A stretch of DNA of 64,000 nt from Paratrimastix pyriformis (Eukaryota; Preaxostyla; Paratrimastigidae). The notes below the pieces were generated by a model. That model had not been told where the DNA came from, did not search any database, and saw only the letters and a list, made by a program, of their open reading frames with translations. The stretch lies in assembly GCA_027972325.1 (NCBI GenBank), contig JAPMOS010000007.1, positions 496,501 to 560,500 of the forward strand, read 5' to 3'. Below, in pieces: positions 18,981 through 33,100 of the stretch (the stretch's first letter is position 1; each line of letters opens with the position of its first letter). The position numbers were made by a program, and so were the translations under genes.

Positions 18981-20021
18981 CTATGCCCCCGGGGCACAGT
19001 GGCGCAGGACGAACGGTTTCTTGCCGAGGATGAAGTTCTTGTAGTCCCCAAGGAAACGGGTCGTGTAGGCCCACAGGAGGCCCAGTGCGTAGGGGTCGAC
19101 GCACTTGATCAGCAACCGCAGACCCCACGAGCACATGCCGGCATCGCGGCTGTACATGCAGGCCCGGCCGAGGGTCTTCCACACCAGCCGGGTGATCTGG
19201 ACCGTGGTCTGGGCCATATGCCCACTGAGTCGCAGCGAGGACAGCGGGTAGGTGTTTGAGAAGAGGCGCGTCTTGACCGGCCCGGGGTTGATCACCATCA
19301 CATCCACCCCGGAGAGCGCCGCCTCGGGGCCCAGGGCGCTCCCGAAGGAAGTCAGGAAGGCCTTCGAGGCCCCGTACATGGTCGTGAATGGCACCGGGAA
19401 GAAGGAGGACATCGAGCCGATCATGACAACCCCGCCCCGGCGACTGCGGCCGCCCAGCAGGGGCCGGGAGACGATGCGGGGGTAGAGGACGAAGAAAATA
19501 TGCATGTTCGCCAGGACATTGGTGTACAACAGACGAAGGCTGTTTTCTAAGAAATAGATTGGATTGGAAAAGGAGGATATGCGACGACGCCTCAGACCGG
19601 CACCAACGGCGCAATCTTGGAAGAGTGTGATGCCGGCGCACATGAAGAGAAGGGCCACATCGATGTCCTCGGTCATTTTCTTCACTTTATCCTCGAGCTC
19701 AGCTTGCGGAACACCGGCAAGATCGATGGGCAAGCAGCGAAAGTGGACTTTCTTCGTTGTCGCCATCGACTTGACGGTTTCCATGTGTGCATCAGGGTAG
19801 GCAATTGCGCAAATGTTAAACCCCTGTGACGCGGCCTTTGTGGCGAATTCGAGGCCAATCCCACTCGAAGCGCCCGTGACGACAGCCCATGGGCGATCAG
19901 TACACCCGGCTGCGTATTTCTTGTAGAGGTCTTGTTCGCGCCCCAAGAATGTCAGTAGATGTGGGATTGCGTAGGTCAAGACAGAAACGAGAAAAAGCAC
20001 CCCGCAACACTCGAGCAACAT
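18981..20021 (-). CDS. 3-ketoacyl-CoA reductase-like SDR (HSD17B12 type)
   Basis: Short-chain dehydrogenase of the ER fatty-acid elongation type, reducing 3-ketoacyl-CoA with NADPH. The N-terminus (LLECCGVLFLVSVLTYAIPH) is a membrane segment. The cofactor motif TGASSGIG is at about residue 49, and the catalytic Ser and YxxxK appear in MIGSMSSF and MYGASK. PGPVKTRL follows at the usual distance. Aligning to the family suggests a 57-bp in-frame intron at 19547-19603 (gtgccgg...ttag), removing a basic stretch and joining DCAV to ENSLRLLYTNVL. Without that splice the frame is still open. Steroid or 3-ketosphinganine reductase are alternatives. It ends 171 bp from the convergent GST stop. Confidence 0.8.
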   Translation of the reverse strand: MLLECCGVLFLVSVLTYAIPHLLTFLGREQDLYKKYAAGCTDRPWAVVTGASSGIGLEFATKAASQGFNICAIAYPDAHMETVKSMATTKKVHFRCLPIDLAGVPQAELEDKVKKMTEDIDVALLFMCAGITLFQDCAVGAGLRRRRISSFSNPIYFLENSLRLLYTNVLANMHIFFVLYPRIVSRPLLGGRSRRGGVVMIGSMSSFFPVPFTTMYGASKAFLTSFGSALGPEAALSGVDVMVINPGPVKTRLFSNTYPLSSLRLSGHMAQTTVQITRLVWKTLGRACMYSRDAGMCSWGLRLLIKCVDPYALGLLWAYTTRFLGDYKNFILGKKPFVLRHCAPGA

Positions 20022-20074
20022 GATTTGTTGAGCAGCTCACGCCCAGGACGACAGCCGCTCTGAAGCGAGAGCGC

Positions 20075-20080
20075 AAAAAA
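20075..20080 (-). terminator. Pol III terminator of tRNA-Val
   Basis: On the minus strand, TTTTTT two bases after the tRNA discriminator base (plus strand aaaaaa), the standard RNA polymerase III stop signal. Confidence 0.8.
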
Positions 20081-20082
20081 CG

Positions 20083-20156
20083 TGTCCGAGCTGGGATTCG
20101 AACCCAGGACCTCATGTGTGTGAGACATATGTGATAACCGACTACACCACCCGGAC
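20083..20156 (-). tRNA. tRNA-Val (anticodon CAC)
   Basis: A 74-nt cloverleaf without intron. The acceptor GTCCGGG pairs CTCGGAC (one G-U) and the discriminator is A. The D arm is GTG...CAC. The anticodon stem TATGT/ACATG holds loop CTCACAC, giving CAC. The T arm CTGGG TTCGAAT CCCAG includes the B box GGTTCGAATCC. CCA is not encoded, as in eukaryotes. It lies between the SDR and NAT9 genes, all on the minus strand. Confidence 0.95.
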
Positions 20157-20178
20157 AATATAACTTATTGAGTGCCGG

Positions 20179-20940
20179 TTAATCAGAGGGCGGTGCTAGT
20201 CGATGGAGCGGGGCCAGGACGTAGTCCGAGCCCGGCGAATGCAACCTCGAGGGCTCTTCGGCGCAATAGTGCATGTGGACTTCATGAAAGACCTCCACCC
20301 TGTTGAACTCCTCAAAGCCCAGCCGCCGAAACAGGGCCAAACTGGCCTGGTTGTGGTCAAGAATTTTGGCCACAAACCGCCGGACGCCCAGGTGTTCGTA
20401 TGCGTACCTACACGGGGGAGAGGGTCAAGAAGCGCGCTTCAGGACACACTGACTTCATGATTGCGGCCAACCCTTGCTGAGCGTGCCCCTGCCTTCGTTG
20501 CAGGGGGTCGGTGATCATGACATCAAGCTCAGCAGAACGCAACAGTTTGGGATTACCCTTCTCGGCATCATCATCGGAGAGCATCACAAGGCTGACATCT
20601 CCACAAGCAGAGGTGAGCGAATCGATGATGGCATCCTCTTCGGTAGAAATGGGCCGCCGATTTTGATCGTGGGGACACAAAATAAGCATCTTTTTTTCTT
20701 CCGTCCACCAGCCCTGCTGATTTTCGTACTCTTCTTCGAGGGTGAGAGGCTCACTGCAAGTTAATTCCTGGAGCTCAGGTGACTGCATCCATTGGTGAGC
20801 TCGGGGAACATGACAGGAAAGGTAGGGGAGCAAAAAAAGCCCAGATGTGCGAATCCACACCCGATCTGTTGCCCCGATCGACGCCTGCATCGAACCGTCA
20901 ACGCCACGGCCAATCAGGCTCAACTTTCTGTCGCGAACGT
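20179..20940 (-). CDS. NAT9: N-acetyltransferase 9-like GNAT protein
   Basis: NAT9 proteins are GNAT-fold acetyltransferases linked to tubulin. Recognisable blocks are HQWMQSPELQELTCSEPLTL (NAT9 signature around SEPLTLEEEY), DVMITDPLQRRQGHAQQGL (motif A, acetyl-CoA binding Q/RxxGxA loop) and ILDHNQASLALFRRLGFEEF (motif B). A 46-bp intron at 20408-20453 (gtcagtg...gtgtag) joins ...AAIMK to YAYEHLGVRRF in frame. No ATG is found in the first exon frame: RDRKLSLIGRGV, which fits the NAT9 N-terminus, is preceded by in-frame stops. The first few residues must therefore come from a small exon inside or beyond the divergent gene's 5' end, or the gene is damaged there. Confidence 0.8.
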
Positions 20941-20955
20941 TCGCTTTTCTTCATC

Positions 20956-23399
<2,444 letters not shown>

Positions 23400-23619
23400 C
23401 CGCCGCCCCCATTTCGAAGTGGCAGCTTCCGCGCCCACTTCCGCCGTTTTGTGACTGTATAACCTTCTCATGCCCGTTTTTTTTTTTTTTCTCCACTGCT
23501 TTGCGGACCTCACAATAATCATCCCGTTTGTGACGCACCGAACCGTCCGAAGACGAGGAGGAAGAAGAAAAATGTACAGTAGTTCGTCCGTTTCCCGTGG
23601 TCACAAAGAGCGTCCGACT

Positions 23620-24383
23620 TCAGCAGGCGTGCCGAGTGAACATGGGCTGCTTGGTGGGCGAACCCGGGGGTAATGGGGGCTTCTTTGGAGGTGAGCCGGT
23701 TGGAGGGTGTTCGGCATGACTCGTGGAGGGTGGTCGCTTCAGCCCCGGCAATGGAGTATTGGGCGGGACGGGAATGTCCGGTCGGTGGGCAGTCGGAGAA
23801 GGAGAAGAGGGCGCCGGGGTTGAGGTGGCGGCGGAAACGGGGCGGGTGTGAAGGAGCTTTGTGGGTGAGCCGGGGGGTGGGGAAGCCGTGGAGTTGGCGA
23901 AGGAGGAAGAAGATGGGTGGGGTCGGGCTCGACTTGGGGGAACCGGGGATGCGGGGGGGTGGGGAGTGGAGACGGGGTGTGGGACCGGGGTAGAGATCCG
24001 GGGGAGGGTTGGGACAGGGTCCAACGCCAGTGGTAATGTGGAAGGGACAGGAGTGGATCCTCCGAGGGAGGACCCCGTGGCTGGTGGAAGCTGGGCAGAC
24101 GACGGCACAGTATCACAAAGCGCTAAATAAATGTCAAGGTGAATAATCAGCGGCGGGTGCTGTCCGGGCAACCTTTTCTTTTTTTCTCGAGTTCCTCGCG
24201 AAATTTGTTCGCGAAGAAGGCATCAACGGCTGTCAGAAACTCATTTAGACAATAGATTTCTGCACGGCGTCGCTCCTGCTCGGTCGCAGTCATTCCAGTT
24301 GACATTTCCACGTGTCCGCGCCTGAGGGGTTGTTGTACAGGCTGTACTGGACCACGTTTGGTCCCAGGTGACGAGCCGCTCAT
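23620..24383 (-). CDS. Small unknown protein, helical N-terminus, Pro/Ser tail
   Basis: Two exons: ATG at 24383 to 24173, intron 24123-24172 (gttgccc...ttatttag, 50 bp), then to the stop at 23620. The splice keeps the frame (...EELEKKRK-ALCDTVPSSAQLPPA). The N-terminal part is an amphipathic helix (RRAEIYCLNEFLTAVDAFFA, then NKFREELEKK). The rest is Ser/Pro/Thr-rich with repeated PPGSPTK motifs, resembling proline-directed kinase sites. I do not recognise the family. It converges on the zinc-finger gene with a 220-bp gap. Confidence 0.65.
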
Positions 24384-24591
24384 TCTGGCTCAAATAACGG
24401 ATCAGCTAACAGAACACTTAGGGAAGGATCGACTGTTGCACTTCCGTCCGGTCCGGCGCCGGGCGGGCTCGTGCGGTGGTGCAGTCGTGTTAGTGCAGCC
24501 GTGTTTTCTTCTCCCCCACGTGTAAACGTGTGGGCACAAGAAAGAAGAGAGAAAGGCACTGCAACTCGAATTGAGACATTGACCAATCTTA

Positions 24592-26931
24592 TCACGCCAA
24601 TGGCAGCTGTTGCATCCAGGGGAACCGCTTGGCCAGCCTTGCTGCGTCTGTGTCGAGGCGTAGGTGAGGCGGGACTGGCCCAGTCAGCTCGAATCGTTTG
24701 AGGGAATCAAGACACCAACCACCCGAGAGGTTCTCCAACAGTGGGCAATCGAGGACCAGCGAGCGAAAAAGTACGTATTGGATGGTGAACCGCCTGAGAA
24801 GCGGGCAGGTCAGAATCAGGTCGCCGGTTGCGGTGAGGTCTTCCAATTTGAGCACCGCCAGCCGAGGCAGCCGACCAATGGCCACGGCGAGTTGGGGCCA
24901 GCCCGGGAACGACCCGCGGAGGGAGAGGCAACGCAAGTGGGCACCCAGGCCATCCAGCAGGCGAGCCGCGCTGAAATCTGGGTCGCCCTCCTTGCTTGGA
25001 GCCAGAGAATGGGAGATGATGGCGATGTTGAGCAGGGGCGGGGCTGGCCCAGGGCCAATGAGCTCCGACAAGGCGGCAAAGGTGGGTACATCAAGGTGAA
25101 GGGCCGCCAAGGCCGGGCAGCGAAGAGTCAGCCGCACCTCGCCCGGGGCGAGGTACAGGAGGGTGAGGGAACGCAGTCCGGGCGATTCCACCTCCAGGTC
25201 GACCGTGCCCTCTTGCGGGTCGCCCCAGTGGATGGTCGCCTCCAGCCGTTCCAGTTGTGCGGGCAGCCGGAGGGCCCTCACATGGCCGCGCCCGTTTGGC
25301 CGGACGGGAAAGACGGTTACGGCTGCTATGAGGCTCAGACGACACAATGACTCGGACCCCAGCAGGCGGGCCATGGTGGCCGGCTCCTTGACGTGGACTG
25401 CGGAGGCGAGATTGCGCAGCCGGGGCGATCCGGCCAGCAGCCGGGGCAGCCAGGCCGAGGCGAACTTGGTCCGTTTCGCGATGCCTCGCACCCGCAGCAG
25501 ATGGGGCGTGACAGTCCACCGGTGGACACACGGGTCGCCCGGCAGGCCCTCTAGACAGCGCAGCCGGGGACAGTCCATGATCAACTGAGCCAGATTCTGC
25601 CCCTCTTTGGCATTCTCCGGGAGGGCGAGCTCCTCGAGGCAGGGGCAGGCCAGATCCAAGGTAGCCCTGCCCAGGTTGATGCGGCGGACATCGAAACACA
25701 ACGTGCGCAGCCGCCGGCTGGCGATCCTCACAGCGAGGGTCCTGGGTGTCGTCAAAATGCAGGGCGAGGTGCTCCAGCCGGTCGAGCAAGCCTGGCGCCA
25801 GTTCGCCAAAGATGGCGTGGCAAGACACACCACTCAGGATCATGGTGAGGTTGGCCAGCTGGGGCAGCCCGTCCAGCGCGCCCAACAGCACGGGCGGCGC
25901 GACCCCCATCTGAAGCGTGACTGAGCGAAGGGTGGCCCTGTTCGCGGCCAGCAACCGGGCGTACGCATTGATGTTTGCAGGGCGATAGACTGCCAAAGCC
26001 AGCTGGAGGGTTTCCAGCCGGCAGAGGCCCACGTCAGCCAGGGCCTCGTCGGTCGAGAGGTCACCCGGCAGGAAGGAGAGCAGGCGGAGCTGGGTGAGGT
26101 GGGTGGCGAGGGGCCGCAGGAAGGCCGGCGGGGCCCAACCCAGCGCGAGCCGGCGCAACGAAGTCAGATTGCCCATGAAGGTCGAAATGGCGGCCGAATC
26201 CTCGGCGCCAACCTCGGGCATCATGGGGAGCTGGAGTTCCCTGAGGGTGCCCGCGAGCGGGGCAAGCAGCCGCAGGGGATGGAGAAAGGCGAACGAGGAC
26301 TGGGCAGCTCGAAGAAATTCAACACTTGAAGTCTCGGACAGGACCTGCCCAGGGCAGCCAGAAGGGGCTCAGCAAAGGCCTTCCACAGCTCGCCAAAGGT
26401 CTTTTCCAGTTGCAGGTTTTGGGGCCCCGGAACGCGCCGGCTGAGGATGGCATAGGGGTCCACCCCGAAGTGGAATTCCTCCAGCCCGTGCAAGTGGCGA
26501 ACGATTGATGGCAGAGCGGGCAGGACGGCCACTGGCGAGGGGACGTCGAGCACGGCCAGGCTGTCGTGGCCGGCGAAGGCCTCATCCACCCAGGCTGTGC
26601 AGGCGGCCTCAGTGCGGCCGGACCAGCATAGAGGCAGATTGCAATCAGTCAGCGTCAACTTGACGAGATTTTTGCAGGGTCGCACCAAGGCAGCCAAGGC
26701 AGCGGCGGTGGGGGTGGTGACCGCGGTGAGCAAAGGGTCAGCATCGGCACTCAAAGCAAAAGACAGCGTGCTTGGGACACCACGGACGGCCACGCGGGTT
26801 GAATGACAAAGTCCCAACAACAAAATATATGTGTTCAAGGGGAACTCGGATGCATCAACAAGGACCAGCAATAGTTCGGGGGGGAGATGAAGGAGGAGTG
26901 GGGGATCATTCTCTTGGATCTCCCGTTTTGC
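24592..26931 (-). CDS. Leucine-rich-repeat protein (5' end open, frame breaks)
   Basis: Leu-rich repeats run through the whole length, e.g. LVKLTLTDCNLPL, LPQLANLTMILSGVS, LRTLCFDVRRINLG and LRCLSLRGSFPGWPQLAVAI. The conserved start block LPPELLLVLVDASEFPL is visible at about 26894-26844, but no ATG precedes it in frame, so a short 5' exon is likely. Two frame changes occur. At about 26310 a 26-nt gt...ag segment could be excised in frame (CAA|gtgttg...gcccag|TCC), and at about 25740 there is no splice solution, so a one-base indel is likely. Either assembly errors or a decaying gene would explain this. The repeats suggest a protein-binding role, nothing more specific. Confidence 0.6.
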
Positions 26932-27116
26932 CTTCGTTATTTTAAGCCTAGATCTTTATCGCATGAGGAACAGGAAACAGAACAACGGACATCAGATGAT
27001 TGCCTGCCGACGCCAGCTCGAACCGAGTCAGCATAACCCTCAGGGATTGACATAGCATTTTGCTTGAAGCAGCTCCTTCGCCCGGCCCGCCGCCCGGAGC
27101 GTTGCTGGGGCAACGC

Positions 27117-30100
27117 ATGAACGATGACAATTTCCCGTTCCTGAAGATAACACATAATGCGGCACAACCATCATTTGCACAGGGCGCGTTTACCATTGAT
27201 GGCAAGCCCACCATATTGATCTCTGGGGTCTTCCATTACTTCCGGTGTCCCCGAGAAAGATGGGATCAAATTATACAGCAGATGTGCGCCTGCGGCTTAA
27301 ATGCGATCGTCTGTTTTTCCGTGGTTGTCCTCTTGGAGGATCACTCCCCCCTCCCCACTCAGGATGTCACCATCCCGTGGAATGTTCACGAGCCTGAAAA
27401 AGGAACTTATGATTTTTCGGGTCTGACTCGGTGCCTTGCCGTTCTCCTCAACACCGTCTGCTGCGTCTAGATAATCATGACTTGCGACATCTTTTCTCGC
27501 TGGCTGTCAAGGCCGGCCTATCAATTATTGTGCGTTTGGGGCCATATATCGGAACCACCATGAACAACGGAGGTCCGTCGGACCGGAGAATGACGATTCA
27601 GTCAACTGTCTTTTTTTTTTTTTTACTAACCTTGATCTGTCCCGGCCATCCCGGCGGCCCACTTGACGCGCAGGTTTTCCCTATTGGCTGTCGGCAGAGG
27701 ATGGGATTGAATTCCGGACGTTTAACCAACCCTTTATGCGGGAAGTTGCTCGATGGATCTACTTTCTGATTGACTATATAGCCGACTTCACCCCGGCCCG
27801 GCGGGGCCCGATCGTGATGGCCCACCTGGAACATGACCTGGAGCACCTCCCGGCAACGGAGGGCAAGTCGAAATATCTGCGCTGGGTGGCAGCCCTGTTC
27901 CACTCCATCCAGTGTCTCATGGGGCCCATCTGGAAGGTTGGCCTCGCTCACCCACCATGCCGACCCCCCCCCCCCCCCCACCCCCATCTCTCCGGGTCGC
28001 TGCATTGACCTTCCCTCCATCCCTCCCCCCCCATATCACCACCGACCCACCCACCACCGACCCACCACCCACCACCCACCCGGCAGGCCACATCGGACGG
28101 GACGCTGCCCCTGCTGGGGCTCGGGGACAGCTGGGTGGTGAGCACCCTCTTCGGCCACCCCACGGCCGCCCCGGGGGCCGTCAAGACCCTCTGCGAGCTC
28201 AACCGGTCCCAGGCGCCGCTATGCCCCCTCATCTGGTCTGCCTCTCCCCTCGCTCGGGTCGATCGGGGGCGGGGAGGTGGCAATAACCTCGTGTCTCAAC
28301 CCCCCCCCCGCCACCGCCGCAGGTCGGACTTCTTCGCGGGCTGGTTTCGGACGTGGGGCAACAACTCGGAGAAGCGGGCCATCACCCCGACCCACCTCGC
28401 CTACGGGGCGGCCCGGTTCCTGGCCGCCGGGGGCACGGCCCTCTCGGTGGCCCCCTTCTGCGGCGGCACGAACACCCACCGGGCCCTGAGCGGGTTCAAC
28501 GTGACCCAGACATTCGTCCGTGTGGTGGGTCGTGTCGTGCATGGGGGGGGGGGGTGGCCAATGCATCTGTTTCGCATCGTCGTCATCATCGTCCCACCCC
28601 CCCCCCCCCCCCCCCCCCCCCCGCATGCCCCTGTGGCAGGACAACAACGCCCCCATCTCGGAGCTGGGCGGCCTGACCACCTCCTACTTCCACCTGCAGC
28701 GTCTCAACCACATCCTGCGCGCACTGAGCCCCCTCCTCTGCACCGGCTACCGGGACGTCTGCCGCACCCCGGAGGGGCTGACCCTGTGGATCCGCTACGG
28801 CCGGGAGCCGGTCGACCCGGTGGTGGTGGAGGCCTCCCTGGAGGACGAGGAGGAGAAGATCCGGGCGCGCCGGTCGGCCGTGGCCATGCTCTCGGCCCGC
28901 CAGGGCGCCCCGGCCGGTGTCGGTGGTGTCGGCACGCTGGCCATGGGGGGCCGGCACCTTCCCACCCCGCCCGGGCTGATGGCCGCCTTCGAGGCCGCCC
29001 CCGCCGGCCACCCGCCTCCCGACCCTGCGGCCTCGCCCTCGCTCAGCTCGCGGGCCGGGGCGAGTCTCTTCCCCCCGGAGCAGCAGCCGCCGCGTGCCTC
29101 GGGCAGCGCCACGACGGGCAGCGGCAGTCTGGCCGCGGGGTCGGTCTCGCCCGACGGGACCCTGTCGCCCTGCCCCTCGCTGGCCTCGACCGGTTCCGTC
29201 CGCTCGCCCCTCTGGCCGCGGGGGGGCGCCGCCGCCGCCAGTAGCAGTAGCAACAGCGGGGGCATTTGCAAGAGCACAAGCTCGGAGGACCTCTTTCGGC
29301 CGGCCCGGCCCTGCGGCGGGACCAGGACGCCCCGCCCTCACCCGCCCGCCCGCCCGAGCCGCTCCGGCTGCCCCACATCCTGACCCCGCCCGTCCCGCTG
29401 GCCCTGCAGGTGCCCCTCTCCCCGGTGGACTCCTCCACGCAATCCGGCTGCCCCCTCAGCGCCACCACCGACTACTCGACCCGGCCCCCGCACCCGCAGC
29501 CCTTCCGGCTGCCCACCCCCGGGCTGCCCGAGACCGAGGAGGCCCACTCCGAGGTTGAGGAGCTGCCCCTTCCCCTGCCCACCCTCCAGCCCACCTCACC
29601 CGGCCCCGCCGCCGCTGCCGCCACCACCCACCCGACGGCCGCCACGGACCCCTTGGCCCCGGCCGCCCTGCCGCCCACCCCGGCCTCGCCGGCCCGCCCC
29701 CGGTCGCATTCCTGGGCCACCTCGGCCCCCTGCCCCGAGCCCAGCACCGCCCCCTGCACCCCCACCATGGGCCTGGGGGCTCGGGGACACCACCAGCGGT
29801 CCCTCTCGTCCGCCTCGGCCCTCCTGGTGGATGACGACAGGCAGCAGCAGCAGCCACCGCCCATGACCACCCTGCCGGAGCCCACCCCGGTGTCCCCCCA
29901 CCCCGCCTCCCCACCCCCGTCTCCACCGCCCCCGCCTCCACCGCCCCCGCCCGCCGGCCCCGAATCGCTGGTGGACGAGTCGCCCCACGCCTGGGTGGTC
30001 TTCCTGATCAACGATCAGCGGTACCCCTTCTCACGGATCTACAGCGGGCACCGGTTCACCCTGGCCCCGGCCTCGGTGCAGATCCTGGTGCGGGGGGTGG

Positions 30101-33100
30101 GCGTGGTCTACGACACGGCCCAGCTGGACCCGGCCGACGAGGTGGCCGTCAGGCCGATGGCATGCCCCATGTGGGGCGAGGCCGCTCTGCCCCCGGACGC
30201 GCCCACCGCCAGCCCGGCCCCCAAACCGGCGCCCGTGGTGGTGGCACCGTGTCCTCCACCCGCCCCGCCGCCGCCACCACCACCAACTCCTACGCCGCCG
30301 CCGCCACCAGCACCCACCATGCCCACCGTCACCACCACCACCCCCTCCACGTTCCCCGTCGCCACCCCCGCCCTCTCGTCGCTCCTGCTCCAGCCGAGCC
30401 CGCGCCTCCTCCACCGGCTGGGCCACCGCGCCCCCCAGCTGCTGCCGCCCCCCGGGGGTTACTCCTCCTCGTCGGCCTCTATGGCACCCACCTCGCCCAC
30501 CTCGCCCTCCACCAGCGACTCGTCCTCCTCGCGGCCGGTCTCGCTGGGCTCGTCCCACTCGGCCCTGACCCTGCCCTCCTGCATGGTCACCGGCTCCGGG
30601 ATCCCCGCGACCCCGCCCACCCGGGGCACGGCCCTAGAGCCGAGCGTCCTGACCGAGTCCGCCTCGGCCGGTGCTCTGCCCGTGCTCCCGGCCCCCGCCT
30701 CGCTGGCCAGCTCAGCCAGTTGCCTCCTGCCGACCGCAGTCGGGTTTGGCACCTCGCCCGGGACCCTCCTGCTGCCGCCCCCGCTGCCCCCGCCCAGCCC
30801 AGCCGGGGCCGCCGCCGCCGGCAGCAGCGCGGGCGGGATGCTGTCCTCCTGCTCCACCTGCAACCTCTCCGCCCTGCCCGGATCCCCCTCGGCCACCGCC
30901 CCCGCCCTCGCCGCCCGTGCGCCGCCCTCGCTGATGCTGCCCCCGGCCACGCCGGCCGCCCTGTGCCCCGTGGTGGGGTCCATCTCAGGCGAGCTGCCCA
31001 CCTTGGTGCCCAACACGGCCCTCTTCCCCCTCAGCCCCACGGCTGCCGCCTCCCCCACACAGACCACCAGCACCACCACCCCGATCACCCCAACCACCCC
31101 AACCAACGCCACAACCACTACCAGTAACAGCAGCGGCATGCAGGCGACGGTGAACCCGCCCTGCCCCCCTCCGTCCTCCACGCCCTCCACGCCCAGCTCG
31201 CCTGCGACGATGGTGCTGACCGGCCCGCCCTGCACCACCGCCACCACCACCACCACCACCCCGGGGGGCACCCACCCGCCCGCGGGGGTCCTCTCGCCCT
31301 CCTCGCCCTCCTCCTCGATCGCCTCGGGCCAGACGCGCCGCTCCCTGGGCGGGGCCCCCAGCGTGGCCAGCGGCGGGGGCACGCGGCGCCGCCGGATGCA
31401 GCGCAGCTGCAGTTTCCACGAGAATATGGAGGAGGCCGACGACCACCGGGCCGCCGCCCCCCCGTGCCACTGCGCCCACGCGCCGCCCTCCCCGCCGGCC
31501 TCGGCCATCCCGACCCCGGCCGCCCCCGCCCCCGCCCCCGCCACCACCCCGGCCCAGGCGACCGTGCCCAGCCTACTCTGGCAGCACTGCGAGGAGCCGC
31601 TCCCCGGGCGGCGCATCTCGGCCCGGATGGCGGTCACCCTGCGCACCCAGTCGCCCTCGCCCGGCCCCGAGCCCGCCGCCTGCCCCTGCCCCGCCTCGAC
31701 CGCCGCCCCGCCGGGCCACCCGCTGCCCCTCTCGCCGCGCACCCTGCTGGGCATGCTGCCCTCGATCCTGCCCCGACCCGTCTCGCCCCCGCACCGGTGC
31801 ACCTCCAACCCGTCCCACTCGAGCACCTCGCCCCAGCTGGCGCCCACACCCTCGCCCCCACCGCCCTCGCTGGCCTCGTTCAGCTCGCTGGCCGCCGCCC
31901 CCATCCAGCCGCGGCCTGTCTCGCCCCCACACCGGTCCACCACCACCACCACCACCGCCCCCGCCGCCGCCGCCGCCGCCGCGTACCACCCCCCGCTGCC
32001 GCACGCCACCAGCACACCGAGCGCTGTCACCAGCTGTGGCTCGCCCACCCTGGAGCCCTCGCCCTCGCCCACCCCGCCCTCGCTCTCCTCCCTGCTGCTG
32101 CGCCACGGGGGGGCCGCCGGCCCGGCCTCGCCCCACCTGCGGCCCCTGCCGCCCTCGAGCGCATCGGCCGGCAGCTCGTTCAGCTTCCAGGCCTCGCGGC
32201 GCTCCTCCGCCAGCAGCTCGCCCCAGATGACCCCCATCCCGTCGCCCGTGCCGCCGACCTCCCCGGCCGGGTCGCCCACCCCCCACCCGCCCGGCCTGCC
32301 CACGGGCTTCCTGCTCTCGCCCATCGCCCCGCCCCCGCCCCCCCAGGCCTGCACCCACTCGCCGACACTGCAGCTTCCGGCCCCGGCCCGGGCCGTCGCG
32401 CCCCAGCCCCGGCCCCAGCCCCGCCCCCAACACCGATTCCACCGCCACCACCCCGTCGGCCACCACCCCGACCCTGACCACCAACACCACCGCCAGCCCC
32501 ACGGCCCCCACCATCGCCACCGGGTTCACGGCCTACACAACGGGCGGCGGCGGGGGCAGCAGCAGCGCCGGGTCGTGCGCCTCCCTGTCGCCCCTCATGC
32601 CGCCCCGGCAGCCGACCTCGCCTCCCCGCCGTGCGAGCCTCTCCTCGACCGACACCCCGCCCATGCTGCGCCCCGGCCGGCTGTCCCCGGCCCCGGCCCC
32701 CCGCCGGGCCAGCACCTCCTCGCCGCCCCCGCCCCTGCGCCGGGCCAGCACCTCCTCCCCGCCCGACATCCACGCGCCCCTGCCCGAGATGCCCCACGGG
32801 CGCCCGGGGGTCTCCGCCTCGGCCTCGGCCCTGCTGGCCCCCTCGCCCTTCCTGTTCGCCGTGGCCCGGGTCCGGACCCTGCAGCCACAGACCCGGTCCG
32901 CAAGCAGATGCTCCCCCATCCGCCGCCACGTCGACCGGCATTTTGTTTGTCATTCACCATGCGTCTTGGCCCACCACAACCACCACAACCACCACAACCA
33001 CAACCACCACAACCACAACCACAACCACCACACAACCACAACCACAACCACCACACAGCCACAACCACAACCACCACGCCTCTGGCGACCCGATCCTTCC

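Noticed and set aside
19982-20158. Short open frames across the tRNA gene
   Set aside because: They overlap a complete tRNA-Val with a Pol III terminator and the SDR start, so they are shadows.
32950-33090. CAACCA repeat as an intron boundary within the GH35 linker
   Set aside because: The coding frame runs through it unchanged on both sides and no convincing donor/acceptor pair flanks it.
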